Positions 1 to 5,937 of a stretch of 8,617 bases of DNA are shown piece by piece; position 1 is the stretch's first letter, and each line of letters begins with the position of its first letter. The DNA is taken from NCBI GenBank assembly GCA_024642185.1, contig JAHEBR010000080.1:1-8617 (forward strand), given 5' to 3'. The notes under the pieces are model-generated. The model ran no database searches. It was not told where the DNA came from and was given only the letters and a program-made list of their open reading frames with translations. The stretch comes from Marivivens sp. Its GTDB lineage: Bacteria > Pseudomonadota > Alphaproteobacteria > Rhodobacterales > Rhodobacteraceae. Made by a program: the position numbers and the translations under genes.

Positions 1-159
1 TTGCGGTCCAACCACGGGCCGGTGGTGATGGAGGTGAATTCCTCGCCCGGCCTCGAAGGGGTCGAGAATGCCACGGGCATCGACATCGCGGGCAAGATCA
101 TCGAGTTCATCGAGAAAAACGCCAAGCCCAACAGCACGCGGACCAAGGGCAAAGGCTGA
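1..159 (+). CDS. rimK: RimK, ribosomal protein S6 glutamate ligase (3' end only)
   Basis: This is the last 52 codons of a gene that begins left of the window; frame 1 is open from base 1 to a TGA at 157-159. RimK is a cytoplasmic ATP-grasp ligase that adds glutamate residues to the C-terminus of ribosomal protein S6. The visible part contains MEVNSSPGLEG (about residues 10-20 of the fragment). Its Glu and Asn match the Mg-ATP ligands of the ATP-grasp fold, and the following ATGIDIAGKII segment matches the E. coli RimK C-terminus as I remember it. The short Lys-rich tail (NSTRTKGKG) is not distinctive. The stop overlaps the next gene's ATG by one base (TGATG), so the two are probably co-transcribed and translationally coupled. 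Another ATP-grasp ligase is possible, but the motif is very RimK-like. The start and N-terminal domains cannot be seen. Confidence 0.85.
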   Translation: MRSNHGPVVMEVNSSPGLEGVENATGIDIAGKIIEFIEKNAKPNSTRTKGKG

Positions 160-1205
160 TGCCCGAAATTCGCAAGCCCTTTGAGATCGCCGGTCGGCGG
201 ATTGCGCCCGGCCAGCGGATGACGGTGGACCTGCCGGTCAGCACCCTGACCGACCACACCCCCGTCACCATGTCGGTCCATGTGATCCACGGGAAGAAGC
301 CCGGGCCAGTGATGTTTGTCTCGGCGGCGATCCACGGCGACGAGGTGATCGGGGTCGAGATTGTGCGCCGCCTTCTGCGCACCCCCACGCTCGACCGGAT
401 GGCGGGAACGCTTCTGGCGGTTCCGATCGTCAATACCTTCGGGTTCCTCAACCAAAGCCGCTACCTCCCCGACCGGCGCGACCTCAACCGGGTGTTTCCC
501 GGCTCGGCGGCTGGCTCTCTGGCCGCACGCCTCGCCAACCTGTTCCTGACCGAGATCGTTGGTCGGTCTGATTTCGGCATCGACCTGCATTCCGCCGCCA
601 TCCACCGCACCAACCTTCCCCAAGTCCGCATCAGCTCTGGTGGCGACCGGATGCTGCATATGGCCGAGGTTTTCGGCGCGCCGGTGATCATCACCTCGAA
701 AAAGCGCGACGGCTCGCTGCGGCTGTCTGCCGGTGAAGCGGGTGTCGATATGTTGCTCTACGAGGCGGGTGAGGGGCTTCGCTTCGACGAATACGGCGCG
801 CGCACCGGCGTTATGGGCATCCTGCGGGTGATGCACGAGCTCGGGATGATCGGCGCCAAGGGTATTGCCAAGCCGAGGGTCAAGCCGATCCTCTGCCGCA
901 AATCCTCGTGGCTTCGGGCGCCCGCCGGGGGCCTCATCCGGATGTTCCGCCAATCGGGCGACAAGGTCGCGCCGGGCGATGTGATCGGTGTGGTCTCGGA
1001 TCCCTTTGGCGAGAACGAGACAGAGGTTGTGGCGACCGAGGGCGGCATCATCGTCGGCCGCGCCAACCTGCCGGTGGTGAATGAGGGCGACGCCCTTTTC
1101 CACATCGCCGAACTGCCCGATCCCGCCAAGGCCGAGGCGGCGGTTGGAGCGCTGGCCGAACAGCTCGAGGCGCAGCCCCTCTTCGACGAAGACGAGATCA
1201 TCTGA
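159..1205 (+). CDS. Succinylglutamate desuccinylase/aspartoacylase family zinc hydrolase
   Basis: The 348-residue protein belongs to the AstE/AspA branch of the M14 metallocarboxypeptidase-like fold, in which Zn-dependent enzymes cleave N-acyl amino acids or peptide-like amide bonds. Visible features are the zinc motif HGDE (His59, Glu62), the substrate-loop segment DRRDLNRVFPG (residues 105-115), the third zinc ligand in DLHSA (His144), and a candidate catalytic Glu in YEAGEG (Glu202 or Glu205). Residues 250-318 look like a beta-barrel or biotinyl/lipoyl-like C-terminal domain (APAGG, GDKVAPGD, ATEGGII), common in this subfamily. The tail is acidic. The ATG overlaps the rimK stop, which fixes the start by coupling. 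Its partner suggests work on RimK-made glutamate tails or a related acyl-amino acid, but that is inference; true AstE would normally sit with arginine succinyltransferase genes, and none is seen. The substrate is unknown. Confidence 0.85.
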   Translation: MPEIRKPFEIAGRRIAPGQRMTVDLPVSTLTDHTPVTMSVHVIHGKKPGPVMFVSAAIHGDEVIGVEIVRRLLRTPTLDRMAGTLLAVPIVNTFGFLNQSRYLPDRRDLNRVFPGSAAGSLAARLANLFLTEIVGRSDFGIDLHSAAIHRTNLPQVRISSGGDRMLHMAEVFGAPVIITSKKRDGSLRLSAGEAGVDMLLYEAGEGLRFDEYGARTGVMGILRVMHELGMIGAKGIAKPRVKPILCRKSSWLRAPAGGLIRMFRQSGDKVAPGDVIGVVSDPFGENETEVVATEGGIIVGRANLPVVNEGDALFHIAELPDPAKAEAAVGALAEQLEAQPLFDEDEII

Positions 1206-1214
1206 AGCGAAAAA

Positions 1215-1245
1215 GCCCCGGTGTTTCCACCGGGGCCCATTCTTT
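1215..1245. terminator. Bidirectional hairpin terminator between the hydrolase gene and pnp
   Basis: A perfect 9-bp stem (1215-1223 with 1228-1236) closes a TTTC loop. Read on the minus strand, it is followed by the complement of AAAAA (TTTTT), a good Rho-independent tail for pnp, which ends at 1260. Read on the plus strand it is followed by CCATTCTTT, a weaker tail for the rimK operon. The two genes converge here with only 54 bases between their stops, so one shared terminator is the simple reading. Confidence 0.7.
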
Positions 1246-1259
1246 GCCGTGTGCGAGGA

Positions 1260-3401
1260 TTATTCCTCGGCGTCGGCCTTGTCTTCTTTCGGCATCTCGA
1301 GGCCGGTCTCCTGATCGACGATCTTCATCGACAGGCGGACCTTGCCGCGATCATCAAAGCCCAGAAGCTTGACCCAAACCTCCTGACCTTCCTTCAGAAC
1401 ATCCGAAGGATGGTTGAGGCGGCGGTTCTCGATCTGGCTGACGTGCACGAGGCCGTCGCGCTTGCCGAAGAAGTTCACGAAAGCGCCAAAGTCGACGAGC
1501 TTGACGACTTTGCCTTTGTAGACCTTGCCTTCTTCCGGCTCTGCCACGATCGAATAGATCATGTCATAGGCCTTCTGGATGGCATCGCCGTTCGACGAGG
1601 CGATCTTGATCACGCCGTCATCGTTGATGTCGACCTTGGCACCCGAAACCTCGACGATCTCGCGGATGACCTTGCCGCCCGAGCCGATCACTTCACGGAT
1701 CTTGTCGGTCGGGATCTGCATGGTCTCGATGCGCGGAGCATGGACGGAGAAGGCGTTGGCACTTGAAAGAGCCTTCGACATCTCACCCAGGATGTGCATC
1801 CGGCCCTCTTTGGCCTGCGACAGAGCCTGCTTCATGATTTCCGGCGTGATACCGGCAACCTTGATGTCCATCTGCAGCGAGGTGATGCCGTTCTCGGTGC
1901 CGGCAACCTTGAAGTCCATGTCGCCGAGGTGATCCTCGTCGCCAAGGATATCGGTCAGCACGGCATAGGAGCCGTCGTCTTCCAGCACCAAGCCCATGGC
2001 CACACCGGCAACGGGGGCCTTGAGCGGAACGCCAGCGTCCATCATCGACAGCGAGCCGCCACAGACCGAAGCCATCGACGACGAGCCGTTGGATTCGGTG
2101 ATCTCCGACACGACGCGGATCGTGTAGGGGAAATCGGTCGCAGCCGGCAGAACCGCCTGAAGCGCACGCCAGGCAAGCTTGCCGTGGCCAATCTCGCGGC
2201 GGCCGGGCGAACCCACGCGGCCAACTTCGCCGACCGAATAGGGCGGGAAGTTGTAGTGCAGCAGGAAGTTGGAGCGGAAGTTGCCGTGCAGGGCGTCGAT
2301 GATCTGTTCGTCATCGCCGGTGCCGAGGGTGGTCACGACCAAGGCCTGCGTTTCACCGCGGGTGAAAAGCGCCGAGCCGTGGGTGCGCGGCAGAAGGCCG
2401 GTTTCCGAAACGATCGAGCGAACCTTGTCGAGGGCGCGGCCGTCGATACGCTTCTTATCCTTGACGACCGAACCACGCAGAACGCTCGACTCGAGCTTCT
2501 TGAGGGCCGAACCAAGGTTGGCGTCAGCCAGTTGCTCTTCGGAAAGGCCGGCCTTGATGGCCTCTTTCGCGGCCGAAACGGCGGCAACGCGCTGCTGCTT
2601 GTCGAGGATCGAGTAGGCGGCGCGCATCTGCTCTTCGCCAAGGCCTTTGACGACACCAAGAAGCTCCGAATAATCGGGCGCGGCGAAGTCGAAGGGCTCT
2701 TTGGCCGAAGTCTCAGCCAGCGAGATGATCAGGTCGATGACCGGCTGGATCTGCTCGTGCGCAAACACGACGGCGCCGAGCATCTCGTCTTCGGTCAACT
2801 CGTAGGCTTCCGATTCAACCATCATCACGGCGTCTTTGGTGCCGGCGACAATGAGATCGAGGCGCTGCTCGGGGTTGTTGCGCAGGCCCTGCATATCATC
2901 GACGGTCGGGTTCAGCACATAGTTGCCATCAGCAAAACCAACGCGGCAGCCGGCGATCGGGCCCATGAACGGAACGCCCGAGATGGTCAGCGCGGCCGAG
3001 GCGGCGATCATGGCCACGACATCGGGGTCGTTGACCAGATCGTGCGACAGCACGGTGCACATCACGAGAACTTCATGCTTGAAGCCCGAGACGAACAGCG
3101 GGCGGATCGGACGGTCGATCAGGCGCGCGGTCAGTGTCTCTTTTTCGGTCGGACGCGCTTCGCGCTTGAAAAAGCCGCCCGGAACCTTGCCGGCGGCATA
3201 GTATTTCTCTTGGTAGTGAACCGTCAGCGGGAAGAAGTCCTGGCCCGGCTTGGGTTCTTTGGCGAAGGTCACGTTTGCCATGACCGAGGTTTCGCCAAGG
3301 GTGGCAATCACGGTGCCGTCAGCCTGACGCGCAACCTTGCCGGTTTCCAGTGTCAGCGTTTCTTCGCCCCACTGGATGGATTTTTTCACTTCGTTAAACA
3401 T
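1260..3401 (-). CDS. pnp: Polyribonucleotide nucleotidyltransferase (polynucleotide phosphorylase)
   Basis: PNPase degrades RNA 3' to 5' with phosphate, releasing nucleoside diphosphates, and can add tails in reverse; it works as a cytoplasmic trimer, often in an RNA degradosome. The 713-residue protein has the complete family layout: first RNase PH domain (about 10-225), alpha-helical linker (240-320), second RNase PH domain (325-545) with SMASVCGGSLSMMDAGVP and the catalytic segment GDEDHLGDMD (acidic residues near 488 and 494), KH domain (about 555-615) with the GSGG loop, and S1 domain (about 625-695). Length is close to the 711 residues of E. coli PNPase. The start is the ATG at 3401-3399, eight bases after GAGGA; an in-frame TTG just upstream (3404-3402) is less well placed. 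rpsO lies upstream on the same strand, but an opposite-strand gene separates them, so pnp probably has its own promoter. Confidence 0.97.
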   Translation of the reverse strand: MFNEVKKSIQWGEETLTLETGKVARQADGTVIATLGETSVMANVTFAKEPKPGQDFFPLTVHYQEKYYAAGKVPGGFFKREARPTEKETLTARLIDRPIRPLFVSGFKHEVLVMCTVLSHDLVNDPDVVAMIAASAALTISGVPFMGPIAGCRVGFADGNYVLNPTVDDMQGLRNNPEQRLDLIVAGTKDAVMMVESEAYELTEDEMLGAVVFAHEQIQPVIDLIISLAETSAKEPFDFAAPDYSELLGVVKGLGEEQMRAAYSILDKQQRVAAVSAAKEAIKAGLSEEQLADANLGSALKKLESSVLRGSVVKDKKRIDGRALDKVRSIVSETGLLPRTHGSALFTRGETQALVVTTLGTGDDEQIIDALHGNFRSNFLLHYNFPPYSVGEVGRVGSPGRREIGHGKLAWRALQAVLPAATDFPYTIRVVSEITESNGSSSMASVCGGSLSMMDAGVPLKAPVAGVAMGLVLEDDGSYAVLTDILGDEDHLGDMDFKVAGTENGITSLQMDIKVAGITPEIMKQALSQAKEGRMHILGEMSKALSSANAFSVHAPRIETMQIPTDKIREVIGSGGKVIREIVEVSGAKVDINDDGVIKIASSNGDAIQKAYDMIYSIVAEPEEGKVYKGKVVKLVDFGAFVNFFGKRDGLVHVSQIENRRLNHPSDVLKEGQEVWVKLLGFDDRGKVRLSMKIVDQETGLEMPKEDKADAEE

Positions 3402-3416
3402 CAATCGTTTCCTCTA

Positions 3417-3471
3417 GGGAGCGCTCCCGGCCCTCCGGGTCTCCCGTTGATATGGCGGCCCCATTGCCGCC
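3417..3471 (-). promoter_or_regulatory. Structured 5' leader of pnp
   Basis: Directly upstream of the pnp ribosome binding site lie several inverted repeats. A 6-bp GGCGGC/GCCGCC stem (3454-3459 with 3466-3471, 6-base loop) comes first in the transcript, then a 5-bp CCCGG/CCGGG stem (3426-3430 with 3435-3439), and a perfect 12-base palindrome (3417-3428) that shares bases with it, so the last two are mutually exclusive. In E. coli the pnp leader is a double-stranded RNase III site used for PNPase autoregulation; a similar role here is inferred from position and structure only. GC-rich DNA folds easily by chance. Confidence 0.4.
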
Positions 3472-3525
3472 GCCCCCAATCCTTCGCATGCGCCCGGGGG
3501 CAGGGCTCACGTCACAGATGCGCGG

Positions 3526-3554
3526 CCTATACATGGGATTGGTGGTTTTGGAAA
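3526..3554 (-). promoter_or_regulatory. Candidate sigma-70 promoter for pnp
   Basis: On the minus strand TTTCCA (3554-3549) and TATAGG (3531-3526) are separated by exactly 17 bases, each matching four of six consensus positions. Transcription would start near 3519 and leave a leader of about 118 bases. A separate pnp promoter is expected because the upstream yegP-like gene points the other way. The match is weak and was found by eye. Confidence 0.3.
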
Positions 3555-3561
3555 GAAGTCT

Positions 3562-3599
3562 GTTTTCCGGAGAAATCGGCCGAAAACACCATGCGGCCG
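3562..3599. repeat. Inverted repeat and paired CGGCCG sites in the pnp/yegP-like divergent region
   Basis: GTTTTC (3562-3567) and GAAAAC (3582-3587) form a 6-bp inverted repeat, and the palindrome CGGCCG occurs twice, at 3577-3582 and 3594-3599, with starts 17 bases apart. They sit just upstream of the candidate pnp -35 element and within the region that should also hold the promoter of the opposite gene. They could be an operator, but chance is a fair explanation. No clear plus-strand promoter was found here. Confidence 0.25.
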
Positions 3600-3676
3600 A
3601 GATTTTGGTTGCCCGTAATCGCAGGCTGGCCGACAAATAGAGACCCATTGGATTTTGGCTGGTAAGGGAGTTGTTT

Positions 3677-4018
3677 ATGGCCGGGAAATTTGAACTTTAT
3701 AAAGACAAGGCAGGCGAATTCCGCTTTCGCCTTAAGGCAGGGAACGGCGAGCCGATCCTTGCAAGCGAAGGCTACAAGGGCCGGGCGGGTGCGATGAACG
3801 GGATCGCTTCGGTTCAGGAGAATGCGCCCAATGATGCGCGCTACGAGCGCAAGGCCAACAAGGCGGGGCAGGAGATGTTCAATCTCAAGGCCTCAAACGG
3901 TCAGGTGATCGGCACCTCCGAGAGCTATTCAAGCGCCTCGGCCCGCGACAACGGGATTGAATCGGTCAAGAAGAACGCCCCGGACGCCAAGGTCGTTGAT
4001 CTGACCGACGACGCCTGA
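3677..4018 (+). CDS. YegP family protein with two DUF1508 repeats
   Basis: The 113-residue product is made of two similar units of about 46 residues, roughly 5-50 and 56-101. Each follows the pattern aromatic-x-hydrophobic strand, LKAxNG, ExY, then a helix ending in NGIxSVxxNAP, which is the DUF1508/YegP (UPF0339) signature. The length is close to E. coli YegP as I remember it. The function of this family is not established; it is a small soluble, probably cytoplasmic protein with no signal peptide. The ATG at 3677 lies six bases after a strong ribosome binding site, TAAGGGAG; a TTG at 3671 is in frame but directly abuts it. The gene stands alone on the plus strand between rpsO and pnp, both on the minus strand, and ends at a two-way terminator. 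That position looks like an insertion into an ancestral rpsO-pnp unit. Confidence 0.88.
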   Translation: MAGKFELYKDKAGEFRFRLKAGNGEPILASEGYKGRAGAMNGIASVQENAPNDARYERKANKAGQEMFNLKASNGQVIGTSESYSSASARDNGIESVKKNAPDAKVVDLTDDA

Positions 4019-4030
4019 GAGGCAGCCAAG

Positions 4031-4072
4031 AAACGACAACGCCCGCCTCTATCGGGGCGGGCGCATCGTTTT
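4031..4072. terminator. Bidirectional terminator between the YegP-like gene and rpsO
   Basis: A 7-bp GC stem (4041-4047 with 4056-4062), extended by C4040-G4063, sits inside a second 6-bp AAACGA/TCGTTT stem (4031-4036 with 4066-4071), with a small internal loop. On the plus strand it runs into TTTT (4069-4072). On the minus strand the lower stem ends in TCGTTTCTT. It lies in the 70-base gap between two converging stops, so it should end both transcripts and cut rpsO off from pnp. Confidence 0.75.
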
Positions 4073-4088
4073 CGAGAGCTTGAACCGC

Positions 4089-4358
4089 TTAGCGGCGGAT
4101 GCCGAGGCGCTCGATCAGGCTCTGGTAGCGGGCCTCATCCTTGCCCTTCACATAGTCCAGCAGTTTGCGGCGCTGGGCGACCATCATCAGAAGGCCACGG
4201 CGGCCGTGGTTGTCCTTCTTGTGGGTCTTGAAGTGCTCGGTCAGGGTCGCGATGCGCGAGGTGAGGATGGCAACCTGAACTTCGGGCGAACCGGTGTCGC
4301 CTTCCTTGGTCGCGAATTCCTTCATCAGGCGGGCTTTTTCTTCCACAGTAATCGACAT
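4089..4358 (-). CDS. rpsO: 30S ribosomal protein S15
   Basis: S15 is an early-binding 30S protein that contacts 16S rRNA at the three-way junction of the central domain and helps form bridges to the 50S subunit. The 89-residue length is exactly that of E. coli S15. The protein shows the family pattern: N-terminal helix, then GDTGSPEVQVA (20-30), LTEHFKTHKKDNHGRRGL (39-56) with conserved His and Asp residues, the R-R-K-L-L-DYV helix, and the C-terminal ERLGIRR. The start is the ATG at 4358, preceded by AAGGAG with a six-base gap. An open frame continues upstream to 4394, but that would add twelve residues absent from the family. The gene is followed by its own terminator instead of running into pnp. 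In E. coli S15 represses its own translation through a leader pseudoknot; I could not verify one here. Confidence 0.97.
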   Translation of the reverse strand: MSITVEEKARLMKEFATKEGDTGSPEVQVAILTSRIATLTEHFKTHKKDNHGRRGLLMMVAQRRKLLDYVKGKDEARYQSLIERLGIRR

Positions 4359-4438
4359 CGGGGTCTCCTTTCGGATCAAAGGGTTATGGCGCAAGCCGGG
4401 ATGTCGTCCAGCAGGGCCCGTGGAGGGTCCGCCAAGGG

Positions 4439-4480
4439 ATTCCCTTTGCGGATGCGTGCCTATAGAGGCAATTCCCTTTG
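4439..4480 (-). repeat. Two 10-bp direct repeats upstream of rpsO
   Basis: On the minus strand CAAAGGGAAT occurs exactly twice, at 4480-4471 and 4448-4439, 32 bases apart, or about three helical turns. A third CAAAGGG core appears in opposite orientation at 4377-4383. The inner copy lies within a 13-base inverted repeat (4434-4446). They flank the weak TATAGG element, so an operator for rpsO is possible. No known regulator is recognised. Confidence 0.4.
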
Positions 4481-4487
4481 AAGAAAA
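4459..4487 (-). promoter_or_regulatory. Weak candidate promoter for rpsO
   Basis: TATAGG (4464-4459) on the minus strand could be a -10 element, with TTTTCT (4487-4482) 17 bases upstream as a poor -35 (three of six). The 144-base gap before rpsO is large enough for a promoter, and a ribosomal protein gene would be expected to have one. The same TATAGG occurs in the pnp candidate. The evidence is thin, and read-through from the upstream operon is an alternative. Confidence 0.2.
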
Positions 4488-4502
4488 GGAGATTCTGGGG
4501 CC

Positions 4503-5393
4503 TCAGCCCATGCGGAAGAAGGGCAGAAAGGCATCAAGAACCGCCTTCGGGTTTTCTTCCATGACGAAATGCCCAGCGCCCGAGCAGGAATTGCCCTGCA
4601 CATCCCCCGCCCAACCCCGCCAAAGATCGAGCGGATCGGCGGTCTGCGCGGGAAAGCCGATGTCGGACCAGAGGAAATAGACCGGCGCTGCGATCTTGCG
4701 CTCTGCGGCGCGATCCGCCTCGTCGAGCGCCCGGTCGAACGTCGCCCCGGCGCGGTAGTCGGCGCACATGGCGTGAAGGTGGGCGGGGTCGGCGGCTTGC
4801 TGAAGATAGGAAGCGAGAGCTGCTTTTGAAAAAGCCGATACAGATTTTGTCTGGGTCCACGCGGCAAGGGACCATCGGAAATATCCCTCGGGATCGGCGC
4901 CAATCAGGTTCTCAGGGATCGGATGCGGCTGGGCGAGAAAGGTCCAGTGATAGGCCTTCATCGCCAGATCGGCATTCCAGCTGGCCCAGAAATCCCCTGT
5001 CGGGACGATCTCGATGATCCCGAGGCGACGCACGCGGGCGGGATGATCGAGGGCGAGGCGATAGGACACCCGCGCGCCGCGATCGTGGCCGAGGATATGC
5101 GCCGAGGGGATAGCAAGCGCGTCCATCAGAGCGACGATATCTTTTGCCATCTGGCGCTTGGAATAGACGGTGTGGCCTTCGTCGTCGGCCGGCGCATCGC
5201 TTGCGCCATAACCGCGCAGATCGGGCACGATCACGTCGAAGTCCTTCGCAAACTCTGGTGCGACGCGCTCCCAGCAGTGGTGGTTCTGCGGATAGCCGTG
5301 CAGGAGGATCAGCGGCTCGCCCTTGCCGCCCCGATGGACGGAAAGCTCGACATCGCCGCAAGTGACGCGGCTTTGCGTAAAACCATCGATCAT
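4503..5393 (-). CDS. Alpha/beta hydrolase, fluoroacetate dehalogenase-like
   Basis: The 296-residue cytoplasmic protein has the alpha/beta hydrolase core with oxyanion segment LLHGYPQNH, strand/loop PDLRGYGASD, and nucleophile elbow GHDRGAR (Asp104, with Arg105 and Arg108). By remembered alignment to fluoroacetate dehalogenase RPA1163, those arginines bind the substrate carboxylate. His149-Trp150 in YHWTFLAQP and Tyr213 in CADYRAGA match the halide pocket, and His275 in GAGHF matches the catalytic base. The third triad residue, Asp in RPA1163, is Glu128 here (IEIVPT, codon GAG). The family hydrolyses haloacetates through an aspartyl ester; defluorination by this copy is unproven, and epoxide hydrolase or esterase activity is possible. 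The start at 5393 forms ATGA with the DUF1643 stop and fits family N-termini; an ATG at 5405 would add four residues but abuts AAAGG. The gene probably shares a transcript with the DUF1643 gene. Confidence 0.88.
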   Translation of the reverse strand: MIDGFTQSRVTCGDVELSVHRGGKGEPLILLHGYPQNHHCWERVAPEFAKDFDVIVPDLRGYGASDAPADDEGHTVYSKRQMAKDIVALMDALAIPSAHILGHDRGARVSYRLALDHPARVRRLGIIEIVPTGDFWASWNADLAMKAYHWTFLAQPHPIPENLIGADPEGYFRWSLAAWTQTKSVSAFSKAALASYLQQAADPAHLHAMCADYRAGATFDRALDEADRAAERKIAAPVYFLWSDIGFPAQTADPLDLWRGWAGDVQGNSCSGAGHFVMEENPKAVLDAFLPFFRMG

Positions 5394-5902
5394 AGGATGG
5401 GCCATCCTTTGGGCTGTTCGCTGTAGCCGATATAGAGCGGGTGCTTGGGGTGGCCGTCCTTGGTCAGGCCCAGCGTGAAAAGCGGCGCGCCGGTTTCGCG
5501 CAAGAGGGCCTCGACAGCAGGGCCACGATCAAGGTGGCTCCCGTGCGTGCCCCAGGCGCAGATCACCTGATCGGCCCAGCCCACCGACTGCCGGATCGCC
5601 TCGTCATTCGCCGGCCCCACAGGATCGCTTGCCGCCCGCATCTTGCGCGGATCGGTGTCGCGCCAGGCAAAGATGTTGGTCACGCGGAAGGCGCCAAAAC
5701 CCAAGGTCCGCGCCCGCCGCTCGCAGCGTTCAACGGTGGGATCGTTCTGAACCTCGGTCGCGGTCGAGGGGTTGAGCATGACGAAAAGCGCCTTGCGCCC
5801 CTCAGGCTCCCAGACGCGGGTCAGGAGATAGCGATAGCTTTCGCAGTCCGAATAGACGGCCGTCGAATGGGCATCGCCCTTGAGGAATTCACGCGTGATC
5901 AT
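5390..5902 (-). CDS. DUF1643 domain-containing protein
   Basis: The 170-residue protein matches the DUF1643 pattern along its length: ALFVMLNPSTA (38-48), NDPT (53-56), CERRAR (60-65), NIFAWRDTDP (76-85), an AWG segment (116-118), and the C-terminal LGLTKDGHPKHPLY (144-157). The family function is unknown to me; the conserved Asn, Asp, Arg and His residues hint at an enzyme or nucleotide-binding protein, but nothing visible fixes a reaction. There is no signal peptide or membrane segment. The ATG at 5902 lies 35 bases after the truB stop; AGGG is close to it and TTAGGA is further upstream, so the ribosome site is mediocre. Its TGA overlaps the likely hydrolase start by two bases (ATGA), so the two are probably translated together. 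This need not mean a shared pathway. Confidence 0.85.
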   Translation of the reverse strand: MITREFLKGDAHSTAVYSDCESYRYLLTRVWEPEGRKALFVMLNPSTATEVQNDPTVERCERRARTLGFGAFRVTNIFAWRDTDPRKMRAASDPVGPANDEAIRQSVGWADQVICAWGTHGSHLDRGPAVEALLRETGAPLFTLGLTKDGHPKHPLYIGYSEQPKGWPIL

Positions 5903-5937
5903 GGCCCTGCGGTCCTAACCGCATTCGCCGCGCGTTT

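Noticed and set aside
3402..3404. TTG start for pnp just upstream of the ATG
   Set aside because: The ATG at 3401 is eight bases from GAGGA and is the usual codon; the TTG is only five bases away and would add one residue.
3452..3640. 62-codon plus-strand frame in the pnp leader region
   Set aside because: There is no ribosome site, composition is low-complexity at the start (proline run), and it overlaps probable regulatory DNA. No family is recognised.
1794..3665. A 623-codon open frame on the plus strand opposite pnp
   Set aside because: It is antisense to a full-length, motif-complete pnp. Its His/Asp/Gly-rich composition is the usual product of reading GC-rich coding DNA backwards, and no domain is recognisable.
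3671..3676. TTG start for the YegP-like gene
   Set aside because: It directly abuts the ribosome site, whereas the ATG at 3677 has a six-base gap.
4359..4394. N-terminal extension of rpsO to an upstream ATG
   Set aside because: It would pass through the AAGGAG ribosome site, which is well placed for the ATG at 4358. S15 is normally 89 residues starting at MSIT-like sequence.
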